Source: Bacteroidia bacterium (GTDB lineage: Bacteria; Bacteroidota; Bacteroidia; Chitinophagales; JAUHXS01). Taken from it: a stretch of DNA of 64,000 nucleotides. The stretch spans positions 1-64,000 of the forward strand of contig JAUHXS010000006.1 in assembly GCA_030426955.1 (NCBI GenBank), given 5' to 3'. Under the pieces are notes generated by a model. That model was not told the origin of the DNA and ran no database searches. It worked only from the letters and a program-made list of their open reading frames with translations. Shown here in pieces: positions 1-9,684 of this stretch; the stretch's first letter is position 1; each line of letters starts with the position of its first letter. Made by a program: the position numbers and the translations under genes.

Positions 1-1
1 G

Positions 2-301
2 CAAATAAGAGTGGATAATGGTCCAGAGTTTATCTCTTCTACTTTTACTAACTGGTGTAATCATAGAAATATCGAAATCAAATATATACAACCTGGTAAA
101 CCTGTACAAAATGCTTTTATTGAAAGGGTTAACGGTTCTTTTAGGAGAGAAATATTGGATGCTTATATATTTTACTCTATAAAGCAGGTAAGAGAATTGT
201 CACAACAATGGATGGAGCATTATAATCATAAAAGACCTCATAATGGACTCAATAATCTTGCTCCTATTATTTATTTTGATAGATTGAAGAAAGTTGGGTA
301 A
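2..301 (+). CDS. IS3-family transposase (OrfB), C-terminal part
   Basis: This is the 3' end of a DDE transposase whose 5' part lies outside the window; the frame is open from base 2. The visible part is the end of an rve integrase core. It has the second catalytic Asp in VDNGPEF and the Glu in ERVNG, with 35 residues between them, which is the D,D(35)E spacing of IS3-family enzymes. The tail (QQWMEHYNHKRPHNGL) is the usual IS3 C-terminal signature. A right inverted repeat follows at once. The element abuts the defence cassette and may have moved or truncated the repeat just downstream. Completeness cannot be judged. Confidence 0.93.
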   Translation, partial: QIRVDNGPEFISSTFTNWCNHRNIEIKYIQPGKPVQNAFIERVNGSFRREILDAYIFYSIKQVRELSQQWMEHYNHKRPHNGLNNLAPIIYFDRLKKVG

Positions 302-303
302 AT

Positions 304-331
304 TGTGGTCCTAGTTTAGGGGAAGCTGACA
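304..331. repeat. Right terminal inverted repeat of the IS3-family element
   Basis: Read inward from base 331 on the minus strand, the sequence starts TGTCAGCTTCCCCTAAAC, a typical IS3-family end (TG...CA termini). It lies 2 bp after the transposase stop codon. The left end is outside the window, so neither the pairing nor the target duplication can be verified. Confidence 0.7.
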
Positions 332-411
332 CCATATTCACACGCTTTTGAAAACATATTTTTTTTGTATTTCTTAGGGCAAAGATAGGAATAAATTAAA
401 ACTTGGACAAT

Positions 412-655
412 TTTATCCGATGTTCTGGGCTGTCGCCGAACAAGATTTCTGAATTACAGATTGTCTTGTATTCGTTTACAGATTCTTTATTTTAAAAATT
501 AAAAATCGTGGTGAGGCATATGGGAGGGTTACCCGCGCCCCGTAACTGCGGCAAATCGCAACGGGAGAGCCGAAAATTCTTGCAAGAGCGTATGGAACAA
601 AGAAAAGATAGACGAAAAAATCAAATTAATCTTGGAGGCGATTGCCGCAGTTACG
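412..655. repeat. Truncated copy 1 of the 334-bp cassette repeat
   Basis: These 244 bases match the last 244 bases of the two full copies at 13297-13630 and 14807-15140, from TTTATCCGATG to GCAGTTACG. The first 90 bases of the full repeat, which carry a GC-rich attC-like foldback, are absent; an unrelated 80-bp stretch joins this copy to the IS3 end. The retained part contains the arm CGTAACTGCGGCAA and its exact complement at the right end. The three copies are in the same orientation, and copies 1 and 2 bracket the defence operon. No credible protein is encoded. Confidence 0.85.
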
Positions 656-1053
656 GCCAAGTATAAGAGCAGTAGCGGATTTCAAGGCGATCACCTTTCC
701 GCTACCACAAAAGTTTATTAAATGCACAGACCTTAATTTTACCACTTCACCCGCTATTGCTTTTATACATTGTTGTAAGCTGGCCTTCTTTCTTTTCAAG
801 TCGTGGTATGTCTCTTTTATATTGGTCAATTTACTTGTCTTATTTGCGTCTTTCTGGCTTGTGTGTCGGCTGTTTTAAAAATTTTAGAGGGAAGGGGTTT
901 TAAAAAATAATTTTCCTTCGGGTGGCAAAGGTGAAAGCTCTTTTGCAATTTTTGGTCTGAGCGTTGGCTTGTGCGAAACGTAAGTTCACGAACACCTTAA
1001 AAAATTAAATTGACCGTGAGTAATTGCAAATGTGCTTACACCTATGTGATGGC
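656..1053. other. Gene-free stretch between repeat copy 1 and the defence operon
   Basis: No convincing gene here. It contains a short foldback at 672-705 (GTAGCGGA with TCCGCTAC) and a 39-bp block at 937-975 that recurs upstream of the defence operon. A short minus-strand open frame (about 626-874) has a lysine-rich start but runs into the foldback and the repeat arm, so it is more likely a chance frame or gene remnant. Confidence 0.5.
937..975. repeat. Left copy of a 39-bp direct repeat flanking the defence operon
   Basis: The block GCTCTTTTGCAATTTTTGG and following bases matches 13069-13107 at about 31 of 39 positions in the same orientation. Both copies are followed within 35-50 bp by TTGCAAATGTGC. 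The pair brackets the six-gene operon. Function unknown; it may be a cassette boundary or a dispersed Bacteroidota repeat. Confidence 0.6.
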
Positions 1054-4017
1054 TTAGATATACTCTTCTATTGCTGATTTCCATACTATAAAACCTTTTT
1101 TGTTGTCTGAATAATCGTGTAAAATTCGAGTAAAGTTGTCTGGGCTGTTTTCTAAAAAAGCCTGTCTTCCTTTTTCTCTAATAATGCTTAGTTGGTTATC
1201 TATTTGTTTTACTTCTTCAATTAGTGATGCTTTGTTTTTTGAAGTATGCCAAATATAAGTTGCTTCTTCCGTGTCCAAAGTCTCCAATACAATGAAATAG
1301 TTATGCTCACCTGCAAGGAGAAAAACAAATGAAAAAGGACTCAACACAAAACGAATCTTCATTACCTGATTTTCGTGTTTGTCTGCTAAATATTGAATGT
1401 GTTTTGAATGTTTGTATTGCTTGTTTTTAAGAATTTCATTCAACAACTCTTCTGCATTTGAATAAATTTTTCCTTGCTCTAGTAATTCGTCAGATGTAAC
1501 AATATTTTGCTTTTTTGGAGTGAATTGCTTAAGCAACCCTTTATTTAAAAATTGAAATTTCACACCCTCAACTACTTCTTTGTTTATATGGTCAATGTCA
1601 GTTGATAGCGCTAATTGAGAAACCAATTTTCCGTTTTCAAACTCGGCAAATATTTCTACAGTAATATTCTTTGATTTTAATGTTTTGATGAAATAGGGTT
1701 TTAACACCTCAAATTCTGGTCTAATTTCAATGTTTTCAATCTGAAATTGAAGTTCGGTATTCATCTCAAAAATTGGATGTTTAAACGCTACACTTCCGTA
1801 ATGAAACTCCAATTCCTCAATTGAAACTTTGATTTTCTTTTCTATAGTTAAAATGTGATTTGAAGTTGTGATTTCGTCCTTTGGCTCATCAAATAAAGTT
1901 GCTTGTTTTTCAATTTTTCGATAATACGAATTGCGTTTTAGGAAAAGCTTATTGAGATAATCAATTTTATAGTCTCTGTAGTCGTAGATAGTAGGATTTA
2001 TTTCCGAGCGTTGCACTCTGCCAATATATTGGATTAGTTTGCCTTCAAAAGAAAATGGATAGACCAAAAACAAACAGTTAATATTTTGCAAGTCTGTTCC
2101 TTCTCCAAAATACTGTCCTGTGGTAATTAAAACCTGAAAATTACCTTCTTTTAATATTTTCCATTTGGCTTTTTTGGAAGTTTCTGAATCATCTCCACTT
2201 AGTGCAATTACTTCATACGATTGTTTTAGAAACAAATACAGTGTATCAATATGTTCTTTACGTTCGGTAATGATAACGGCTTTTTTTCCTTGATTCAATT
2301 CCGCTTTTACATCATCCAATATCGGTTTATTTCGGGCTGTATCGTGAACCAATATTTTTGATAAAGATTCAAAATTATCTGTTTTTGAGTTATAAGGAAC
2401 ATCTAATTCCGTTTTTCGGATGATGATTTTTGCCCGTTTGTAATTTTCAATTTCTGTGGTTTGAATATTGGCAATGATTTCTCCCAAATGGGTAAAAATC
2501 ATTCTTCCATCATTATACTTTCTGAAAGGTGTGGCAGTTAACCCATAAAGAAAATAGGTGTGTAATTTTTCAATCGTATTTCTGAAAGTTTCGGCAGGAA
2601 CGTGGTGGCATTCGTCCACAATAATGGTTCCGAATTGATTTTGTACAGATTCTATTTGTTTTGGTAAACTTTGAATAGTTGCCACAGTAATTTGCTCTCC
2701 GATTTTTAACTTTCCTTGTCCGATAACGCCAATATCTCTTTTTGGAATACCCAAAAACGCTTCAATCCGTTCTGTCCATTGCTCCAATAATTGTTTTCTA
2801 TGAACAATAATAAGTGCAGGTTGTCTTTTATCGGTAATTATTTTTAAGCCAATAACCGTTTTTCCTGAACCTGGTGGAGCTACAATTACTCCGTAATCCT
2901 TTTTGGAAGCTGCTTCTATTACTCCTAGCTGATGATTTCGTAAAGAAGCATTGAACACATAAGAAATTGATGGATTCAATTTTCTTGCATCAACAAACTC
3001 AAATTCGATTTGTGATTCTTTACAAAATCGCAAAAGCTTTCCGATAAAACCTCTTGGAATGAAAATCTCACTTTCGGTTTCCTCAACCAATTTAAAATAT
3101 CGGGCTGTTTCATAAGTATTTCTTCCTGATTTCTTTTTAATGAAAAACTCGGAATTGGCAAAATTCAATTCTTCTTTCAGGCAGTTGATAAGTGCAGGAG
3201 TCAAACCGCTTCTACTTATCCTGATATTATTATTTAAAGAAATATTCAGTTTGTCGTCTGTTGCTATCGGAGGGTTAAATTCTACTCCTGACTTTAATCC
3301 ATTATACAGTTCGTCTAAATGGTCTGTGGTAACTTTTTGAATGTTTTTAAGAAAGTTCCATTGGTCAGCGATAGGTACAAATGATTCTGGATTGACAAAA
3401 CAGCTATTTCCTTTTTCAAAAGTTGGTTTAAAAAGTGGTAAAGCAATCAAGTTTCCAAAGCCTTTTCCTGAAAGGAAATCCTGATTTGGAAACAGTCTGT
3501 CAAAACTTGAACTTTTGTCAAACATTGAAAATGCACCTGACTGTTCCAAAATTGAAATGAATATTTTTCGACTTCTTATAGCAGGATAGGGTTTATCAAA
3601 AAATATCCAAACGTGTCCACCGTTTCCCGAACGTGAACGCTCCAAATAGGCTGGAATTTCTTTTTCTTTACAAGCATTAAGAAAAGTAACGGCTTCACCT
3701 TTCCAATTGGCTTTATCAAAATCTGCTGCCAAAAACCAAGTGGTATTGTCTTGTAATAGGGGATAAATTCCAATATGGTGAAAACCGTCCAAATGCTTTT
3801 GGATTTGTTCATCAGTAATTTTCAGATAGGATTTCTCTGTAAAACTTTGAAATGAACCTCCATTCATTTTATGTGCCCGAAAACGATAAGGGTCATAAAA
3901 AACGGCTGGCATATAACCCGATTTGCCGCCTTTCTCCCAACGAACTGCAAACACATCTTCACGTCCTTTGAAGAGGGTTTGGAAGATATTAGCTATTTCA
4001 GGAGAAAACTCATTCAT
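1054..4017 (-). CDS. AEP primase-SF2 helicase fusion, TOTE-type conflict protein
   Basis: This 987-residue protein has two recognisable parts. The N-terminal 210 residues look like an archaeo-eukaryotic primase domain: DFD at 99-101, SGNGGHVW at 130-137, and SFDRLFPNQD (171-180) followed by GFGNLIALPL. These are hallmarks of the AEP domain described in TOTE-type conflict systems. A superfamily II helicase follows: Walker A APPGSGKT at 380-387, DECH at 468-471, TATPF at 494-498 and motif VI QYIGRVQR near 663-670. The last 300 residues match no nuclease that I recognise. It is the last gene of the operon, 15 bp after the UvrD-like gene. Nucleic-acid remodelling or primer synthesis in anti-phage defence is inferred. 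Confidence 0.85.
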   Translation of the reverse strand: MNEFSPEIANIFQTLFKGREDVFAVRWEKGGKSGYMPAVFYDPYRFRAHKMNGGSFQSFTEKSYLKITDEQIQKHLDGFHHIGIYPLLQDNTTWFLAADFDKANWKGEAVTFLNACKEKEIPAYLERSRSGNGGHVWIFFDKPYPAIRSRKIFISILEQSGAFSMFDKSSSFDRLFPNQDFLSGKGFGNLIALPLFKPTFEKGNSCFVNPESFVPIADQWNFLKNIQKVTTDHLDELYNGLKSGVEFNPPIATDDKLNISLNNNIRISRSGLTPALINCLKEELNFANSEFFIKKKSGRNTYETARYFKLVEETESEIFIPRGFIGKLLRFCKESQIEFEFVDARKLNPSISYVFNASLRNHQLGVIEAASKKDYGVIVAPPGSGKTVIGLKIITDKRQPALIIVHRKQLLEQWTERIEAFLGIPKRDIGVIGQGKLKIGEQITVATIQSLPKQIESVQNQFGTIIVDECHHVPAETFRNTIEKLHTYFLYGLTATPFRKYNDGRMIFTHLGEIIANIQTTEIENYKRAKIIIRKTELDVPYNSKTDNFESLSKILVHDTARNKPILDDVKAELNQGKKAVIITERKEHIDTLYLFLKQSYEVIALSGDDSETSKKAKWKILKEGNFQVLITTGQYFGEGTDLQNINCLFLVYPFSFEGKLIQYIGRVQRSEINPTIYDYRDYKIDYLNKLFLKRNSYYRKIEKQATLFDEPKDEITTSNHILTIEKKIKVSIEELEFHYGSVAFKHPIFEMNTELQFQIENIEIRPEFEVLKPYFIKTLKSKNITVEIFAEFENGKLVSQLALSTDIDHINKEVVEGVKFQFLNKGLLKQFTPKKQNIVTSDELLEQGKIYSNAEELLNEILKNKQYKHSKHIQYLADKHENQVMKIRFVLSPFSFVFLLAGEHNYFIVLETLDTEEATYIWHTSKNKASLIEEVKQIDNQLSIIREKGRQAFLENSPDNFTRILHDYSDNKKGFIVWKSAIEEYI

Positions 4018-4032
4018 AAAATCTCAAATACA

Positions 4033-5919
4033 TTACTCAGCTATAACCTTTACTTCATTTTCGGCAAACCAATTATAGTTAACTACATTACGTTTTAATT
4101 CATTCGGAAAATCTGAATAGCATACAATTGCTAAACTTTCCTTTGCTCGACTACAAGCGACATAAAATAACCTTGTAGTCTTATCTATTCCTGTTTCTTT
4201 ACCCTCTTCTATATTCTTTTTGTCGTTGGCAGATAATGGCTTTAATCCAAATATTTTATCATAGCTAAACATTCTACCTTTAGATTCTTCGTCATCTATA
4301 ACTACCATTACACGCTCAAATTCTAATCCTTTAACTCCTTGATGTGTGCCAAATTTTGATTTTTCATTGATGTACTCACTGTACTTAATAATTTCAGAGA
4401 AACTGGCTTTAATTGCTTCATCCCAAGCTAACAAAACTTCATCTTCTTCCATTGTTTCATCATCTTCAAAATTTTCGTCAGAATCAATACCTACCCTCTG
4501 AGATACTAATTTTAGTGTGGATGTAACTTTAAATAAATTAGTTTCTTGTATTTTTTTCAGAATCTCTACCAACGATGGATGATTATCTTCATTCCATAAG
4601 GATAGAAACGCATTAACTTTCTCATTTGCAGAGTGTAAAATATCTAATTTATTGTCTTCGTTCTGTAGTGCTTGCTTGTTAACTAAATGAGAATGTTGCT
4701 TAACAATATTAGCAATCTCGAATTTGTTACTTTTTAGATGAGCGTTATATAAAGGTAAAACGATTCTTGTAAATAAATTAATAGATGATGATGAACCATC
4801 CAGTAATCCAGTTTTAAGTTTATCAACTGCATAAAGCGGGTCAAAAAATGTAGAAAACCCCATTCTTCGTGCAGCCATATGATGCTCAAGAGTTAATGTC
4901 ATTACATCAGATAAATCACCAACCCATTTTTCATCAAAGGTATCTTCTTTCATTATCTGACGAATCTGTTCTTCCATTTCAAATTTATCTTGTGAGCGAG
5001 AAACGGCAAAAAATCTAACAATTCCCCCAGTATTTTCAAGACGTGGAAATTGTTCCTGACCGTCTATATCCTTTCTGATCTTGTTTATTAAATCAATTAT
5101 TCTTGATTTTGAACGGTGATTCATTTTTTTGGCTGGCTTGACCCAAGTATCAGGTAAACCCATTCCTAAGTTTTCTTTGCCATCTGCATAGATTCTTTGC
5201 ATTGTATCCCCAAACACACCCAAAGTGAACTTTCCATCATTATGGCTTTCAAGTTCAAAAAGAGCCTCTATCAACTCTTTTTTAGTGTCTTGACTTTCGT
5301 CAATAAGTATAATAGGGAATCTATTCATTAGAATTTGCTTGAACAAATCCTTTGATTTAATAAAATCAGCAGCAATTGAAATTACCTCGCTATGGTTCAG
5401 AGAATCTTTAGTAATATTATCTCCATTTGGGTTGTAGATAAATTTCTGAATCTGTTCAAGTCCTTGCAGTCTCTTTTTTTTGGACTCTATTTTTTGAGCT
5501 CTACTAATTGAAGTTTTGTTATTGAGGTCTCTACTTCTTGATTGCTGTTCTTCTAGCTCCGATATTTCAATATTCAAATTATGTTCTATCCAATCCTTTA
5601 TATCAGATGTGAAGTTTTTAATTAATTCCCAGCAAAAACTATGAATTGTACTGATGTTGAAAATTGAACTATATTCTAATCTATGAGAAATTTCATTAGC
5701 AGCTGCATTGGTATATGTAATTATGGCAACCCTTTTATTTCTTAACTTAAAAGCACTTCCAAAGTCCTTTTTGAATTTTTTCAAAACATTAACTAGTGTT
5801 CTGGTTTTCCCTGAACCCGCACCGGCAAAAAGAAAAAAACTTTTTGGGGAGGTTGGTTTGATGCTTTCAAAAATTAAATCATCAACAGGTTCGTCTATGT
5901 TATTAGAATAATTAGCCAT
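4033..5919 (-). CDS. UvrD/Rep-type SF1 helicase, GajB-like
   Basis: A 628-residue SF1A helicase. Walker A AGAGSGKT lies near residues 32-39, motif II DESQ at 207-210, the motif V region VKGLEFERV near 535, and motif VI FYVACSRAK near 585-593. Its start overlaps the end of the OLD-family gene by 8 bp, so the two are translationally coupled. An OLD nuclease next to a UvrD-like helicase is the Gabija (GajAB) arrangement, but this protein is longer than the roughly 500 residues of characterised GajB as I recall it. Extra sequence lies between motifs Ia and II, including a charged helical stretch around 115-155. The specific Gabija assignment is an inference. Confidence 0.87.
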   Translation of the reverse strand: MANYSNNIDEPVDDLIFESIKPTSPKSFFLFAGAGSGKTRTLVNVLKKFKKDFGSAFKLRNKRVAIITYTNAAANEISHRLEYSSIFNISTIHSFCWELIKNFTSDIKDWIEHNLNIEISELEEQQSRSRDLNNKTSISRAQKIESKKKRLQGLEQIQKFIYNPNGDNITKDSLNHSEVISIAADFIKSKDLFKQILMNRFPIILIDESQDTKKELIEALFELESHNDGKFTLGVFGDTMQRIYADGKENLGMGLPDTWVKPAKKMNHRSKSRIIDLINKIRKDIDGQEQFPRLENTGGIVRFFAVSRSQDKFEMEEQIRQIMKEDTFDEKWVGDLSDVMTLTLEHHMAARRMGFSTFFDPLYAVDKLKTGLLDGSSSSINLFTRIVLPLYNAHLKSNKFEIANIVKQHSHLVNKQALQNEDNKLDILHSANEKVNAFLSLWNEDNHPSLVEILKKIQETNLFKVTSTLKLVSQRVGIDSDENFEDDETMEEDEVLLAWDEAIKASFSEIIKYSEYINEKSKFGTHQGVKGLEFERVMVVIDDEESKGRMFSYDKIFGLKPLSANDKKNIEEGKETGIDKTTRLFYVACSRAKESLAIVCYSDFPNELKRNVVNYNWFAENEVKVIAE

Positions 5920-8077
5920 TGGTGTTAATAATTAATCCTTGTTTGCTGCCCTTTAATTGTTCTTCAATCCAGTCTAGACCTTCCTTAATGTAAGTTGGTG
6001 TTTTTATTTTTTTCGGATCTTCAAAATATAAAACATCTAAAGCAAATTCTGCTTTTTTAGCCTGTTTGTCATTGATGATAGTATATGCTTCTTTTGCTAA
6101 TTCTGCCAAATCAGCTTTTTTTGAAACTTCAACCATTTTTTTCAAAAGTCCAGTAGAATCAGCCAAAGTTTTAAAAATTTCCCTATTCTCAATAACCAAC
6201 GCATCTTCAAATGTGTAAGGATAAATTGCAGTTGTTCCACTGACACTTTCAATTTCTATAGCTTTTTGATATGCAACTCTAATTGGCAAATCTTTTTTTA
6301 CTTTATCATCAAAATTCAGATTTAATAATTCATCCAAGTGTTCGATTTTAGGATGCCAACTCTTTAATGTATCATTATTGGTTTTATAGGCTTTTTTTAA
6401 TTCTGGCTGACATTTCTTACCATTGTCATTTGGATTTATAGAATCAACGTCAGTAACCACCAAGCAAACCAATCCTAATGTTTCTATAAGAGGCCCCAAT
6501 CTGTGTGCGTGACTTCCTCCAATTTCTAATATTGTTACGAAGCAATTGTCTAATAAACAATTCTCATTCTTTATAAAATGTGGCAATAATATCCTTTCAG
6601 CAGATCCTTCAACTAGAATAACAGCATCTGCAAAAAATATGTCATTATGCGTTGTGTTCAAATATCGAATTACAAACTTTTCTGTTTCTTTCTCTTTTTC
6701 GCCAAAAACAGCTTTGAGACTAATAACTTCTGATGTAGGTAGAGCTAAAGTATTATTCCTTTTGAAATATCGTAAACTTTCAAATTTTTGGTGTGCAATG
6801 TAACTTGAATGCGTACTTATTACTAATTGAGTAGTAAAATCTTTTTTGTCTTTGAGGTTTTCGGAATATCGCAATACATCATAAGCTTTCTTTATAAAGA
6901 CTTGCTGAACTTGAGCGTGTAAATGCGCTTCTGGCTCTTCGATTAGAACTAAATGTAATGGCTCAATAATATCTTCTTCTGTTATACTATTTTTCCCAAC
7001 CTTCATCCATTCGTCTCTAAACCTTATTAATTCGAATATGATTGATATTAAGTTTTGATAACCTAACCCATTGTACTTTTCTGGTAGTGATAATTCTTTG
7101 TCAATTAAATACTTTACCGCAGAATCGTGTTGAAGACCATCAGAAGTTGAAACTTTGGTGGATAATTGAATTTGAGGGTTTCCAAATCCAGGATAATTCA
7201 ATCCTTCTAATTCTGAAAGAGAGGCTTTAAAACTTTCTTTTAGATTTTTATCAAAATCATCTTGAGCTTTATTGATTGACTCTAAAGCATCTATATCTTT
7301 TTCTGTTGGTTCTAATGTTGGATTAAGATGTTTATCATAATAAGTTCGTAATTGTGATGATAAATTTCTAGTACTGTTATTATCAGCTGTCTCTGAATTT
7401 GCATCACTAAATCCTCGTTGAGCATTAATAATATCAATTTTTATAAGACCCTTTAAAACATCTCCATCTACTGGAATATTGTTTTCCGCTAATTCTTGTT
7501 TTTCATTAGGCTTTTCTGGATCAAGCAGGTAGGTTCTTAATGTAAAATGAGTATTTAGTTTTTGTTCACAAAAATCCCAAAATGTTTTTGGCCAAAGTTT
7601 AAAATCTTTACCTTTCTCTTGTGATAGTTTATTTGACTTATTATAAAGAGTTATGAATTCTTGTATTAATTCATCAATATCTTTAGGCTCAAATCTTAAC
7701 CTGACACCTAATAATCCACCTTTCCATTCCAAGGTTGGTATTATATGACTTACATAATGAAGTTCCGAATTATCAACTTGAATCCACAAATCCAATACAG
7801 GTAAATATGGCTCTAACAGCTTTACGGATTTTTCTTCCTCTTTAAGTTCTGTAGCTTTAATCCAATTCTCTCCAATTTCATTTAGGTTTTTCCAATTAGA
7901 AAGGGTAAAATCTTGTGTTTTGAAACTCTTTGTTTTCAGAAATATCATTAAAGCATCCATAGCAGTCGTTTTTCCGCTATTATTTGCTCCTACAAAAATT
8001 GTTTCTTTTTCTGAAAAATCAATCTGACAAGAGTGAAGCTTTCTGAAATTTTGAATCTGAATGGATTTAATTCTCAT
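5912..8077 (-). CDS. OLD-family ATPase with TOPRIM nuclease domain, GajA-like
   Basis: A 721-residue overcoming-lysogenization-defect (OLD) family protein. The ABC-type ATPase half has Walker A GANNSGKT at 30-37, signature NGLGYQN at 336-342, Walker B IEEPEAHLH near 379-387 and STHSS at 421-425. The C-terminal TOPRIM half has the catalytic Glu in LVEGSAER (490) and DVD at 543-545. Together these indicate an ATP-gated DNA nuclease. It is coupled to the UvrD-like gene (8-bp overlap) and its start shares one base with the stop of the upstream methyltransferase. GajA of Gabija has this architecture but is shorter (about 580 residues), so this may be an expanded relative. Confidence 0.88.
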   Translation of the reverse strand: MRIKSIQIQNFRKLHSCQIDFSEKETIFVGANNSGKTTAMDALMIFLKTKSFKTQDFTLSNWKNLNEIGENWIKATELKEEEKSVKLLEPYLPVLDLWIQVDNSELHYVSHIIPTLEWKGGLLGVRLRFEPKDIDELIQEFITLYNKSNKLSQEKGKDFKLWPKTFWDFCEQKLNTHFTLRTYLLDPEKPNEKQELAENNIPVDGDVLKGLIKIDIINAQRGFSDANSETADNNSTRNLSSQLRTYYDKHLNPTLEPTEKDIDALESINKAQDDFDKNLKESFKASLSELEGLNYPGFGNPQIQLSTKVSTSDGLQHDSAVKYLIDKELSLPEKYNGLGYQNLISIIFELIRFRDEWMKVGKNSITEEDIIEPLHLVLIEEPEAHLHAQVQQVFIKKAYDVLRYSENLKDKKDFTTQLVISTHSSYIAHQKFESLRYFKRNNTLALPTSEVISLKAVFGEKEKETEKFVIRYLNTTHNDIFFADAVILVEGSAERILLPHFIKNENCLLDNCFVTILEIGGSHAHRLGPLIETLGLVCLVVTDVDSINPNDNGKKCQPELKKAYKTNNDTLKSWHPKIEHLDELLNLNFDDKVKKDLPIRVAYQKAIEIESVSGTTAIYPYTFEDALVIENREIFKTLADSTGLLKKMVEVSKKADLAELAKEAYTIINDKQAKKAEFALDVLYFEDPKKIKTPTYIKEGLDWIEEQLKGSKQGLIINTNG

Positions 8078-9684
8078 TATTTATTCCTATTTAATCTCCT
8101 TGCCGAAAGCTTTTTCCAAATGCTATCCGCAAGCTTTATTTCTTTATCTGTAAAGCCGTAACCATCTTTCAGAATTTGCTTGTTGGTGATTTTTAAAATT
8201 TCATCAATGCTTTTTTTCTCCCGCATCATTTTGTCAATGGTTGAAAGCAAATCAGCATTTTCGGTTTGATAGGGGAGCAGTATTTTTCCTGCTTCGCTTG
8301 GCATTAGTTCTAAAACACCACCGCCATAACTACGACCAACAATTTCAGAAAAAGCCAAAGACAATGAATTGTAAAAACTGGCTATGAATGCGTTTTTGTC
8401 CGTGTCTTTTTTCATAAATACACGGTGCATTGTGTCGGTTGTATATGCGTTTGCTTCATTCAGAATCAAACGAGGATAGAGGTTGTTTCTACGGATAAAA
8501 AAAGCATCAGAAAGTTTGATGGAAGGGATGACAAACCAATCATCACGAATGCCTGTTTTGTAGCCTTTGTTTACTCCCATTGATTCACCCAAACGAATGT
8601 ATGAGTTCGCTCCTTTGTGTCCGTTGATTTTCTCTTTGGCTGGAAATACCAATAAATGTGCTTTGGCTTTGGTTTGCCTGTTTAGTTTCCAATCCTTTTC
8701 CGTGAAAATTACGCTATTGACCTGAACACTTCTGCCAACCATTGGTTTAGCGTATTCTTTCAGGTCGTAAGCTTCTACAACTGGCAAAGGAACGGTGAAG
8801 TAATCATTTGCACCTGTGGTAATGCCTACTTCTACACTGGCATAATTACTAATTGTCGGAACTTTTCGTTTTTTGGCAATCTGTTCCAAAAAGTCAATTT
8901 CCTCCTGCTCTAAGAAGTAATAAGTCCATTTATTTGACTTAAAATCTATCTTTTTGGTTGGACTTTTTAGGATATTCACATCAAGCTTTTCAAGGTTTGA
9001 AGCATCTCTTAATTCAAGGTGTTCAATTAAATGCGAATCACTTCCGTTTTTTTCACAAAGCAACAAAACAACTTCTTGCTGTATGTCAGGGAAAACTAAC
9101 TTTTCAAAAGAAATGATATTGATTTTATTGTAGAAATGTGCCAAAAACTCACGGAGTTGTTGAGCGTAAGAAACCTGTAGTAATTCCGCAGGAATCACAA
9201 AACCAATCTTTCCTTTTTCTTTGAGCAACAAACTTGAACCAACTACAAAGGAAACCCAAGCATTTGTCAGTTTTGAATATTTTAGTTTAGCACGATTGAA
9301 AACTTTGATGGCTTCATTTTGCTGTTCTTCCTGAAAATATTGGTATCGAATGTAAGGCGGATTACCCACTACTAAATCAAATCTCTGTGTGGTTTCATTG
9401 CAATACAAATGAAAATCAGTATTGATTACATTCTTTTTGTTGAGTTTGATTTTGTCGGCTTTCTCTGCTTCCACATCATCAAATTCAATGGCTGTTACTG
9501 ATTTGAATTTATGGTTGTTTTCTTTCAATTGTTCGAGAAAAACACCATCACCACAACTTGGCTCTAAAATTTCATAATCAGAACTTCCATTGATGCCCCA
9601 TTTCAAAATAAATGCAGCAATTGGTTCAGGTGTGTAAAATCCACCTCTCAATTTCTCGGCTGTTGCGTTTTTAATTAGCTTCAT
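8077..9684 (-). CDS. Gamma-class N6-adenine DNA methyltransferase
   Basis: This 535-residue protein has motif X GGFYTPEPIA (14-23), the SAM-binding motif I LEPSCGDG (40-47) and catalytic NPPY at 108-111, in the X-I-IV order of gamma-class amino-methyltransferases. The C-terminal half starts with GITTGANDYF and resembles a TaqI/Eco57I-type target-recognition domain. The length is close to that of M.Eco57I, which accompanies the bifunctional R.Eco57I. It overlaps the type IIG gene by 14 bp. The likely role is protecting host DNA at the site cut by the neighbouring enzyme. Confidence 0.88.
   Translation of the reverse strand: MKLIKNATAEKLRGGFYTPEPIAAFILKWGINGSSDYEILEPSCGDGVFLEQLKENNHKFKSVTAIEFDDVEAEKADKIKLNKKNVINTDFHLYCNETTQRFDLVVGNPPYIRYQYFQEEQQNEAIKVFNRAKLKYSKLTNAWVSFVVGSSLLLKEKGKIGFVIPAELLQVSYAQQLREFLAHFYNKINIISFEKLVFPDIQQEVVLLLCEKNGSDSHLIEHLELRDASNLEKLDVNILKSPTKKIDFKSNKWTYYFLEQEEIDFLEQIAKKRKVPTISNYASVEVGITTGANDYFTVPLPVVEAYDLKEYAKPMVGRSVQVNSVIFTEKDWKLNRQTKAKAHLLVFPAKEKINGHKGANSYIRLGESMGVNKGYKTGIRDDWFVIPSIKLSDAFFIRRNNLYPRLILNEANAYTTDTMHRVFMKKDTDKNAFIASFYNSLSLAFSEIVGRSYGGGVLELMPSEAGKILLPYQTENADLLSTIDKMMREKKSIDEILKITNKQILKDGYGFTDKEIKLADSIWKKLSARRLNRNK

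Noticed and set aside
626-874. Minus-strand open frame with a Lys-rich N-terminal segment
   Set aside because: No ATG start, runs through a hairpin and into the conserved repeat arm, and resembles no family I know; perhaps a gene remnant.
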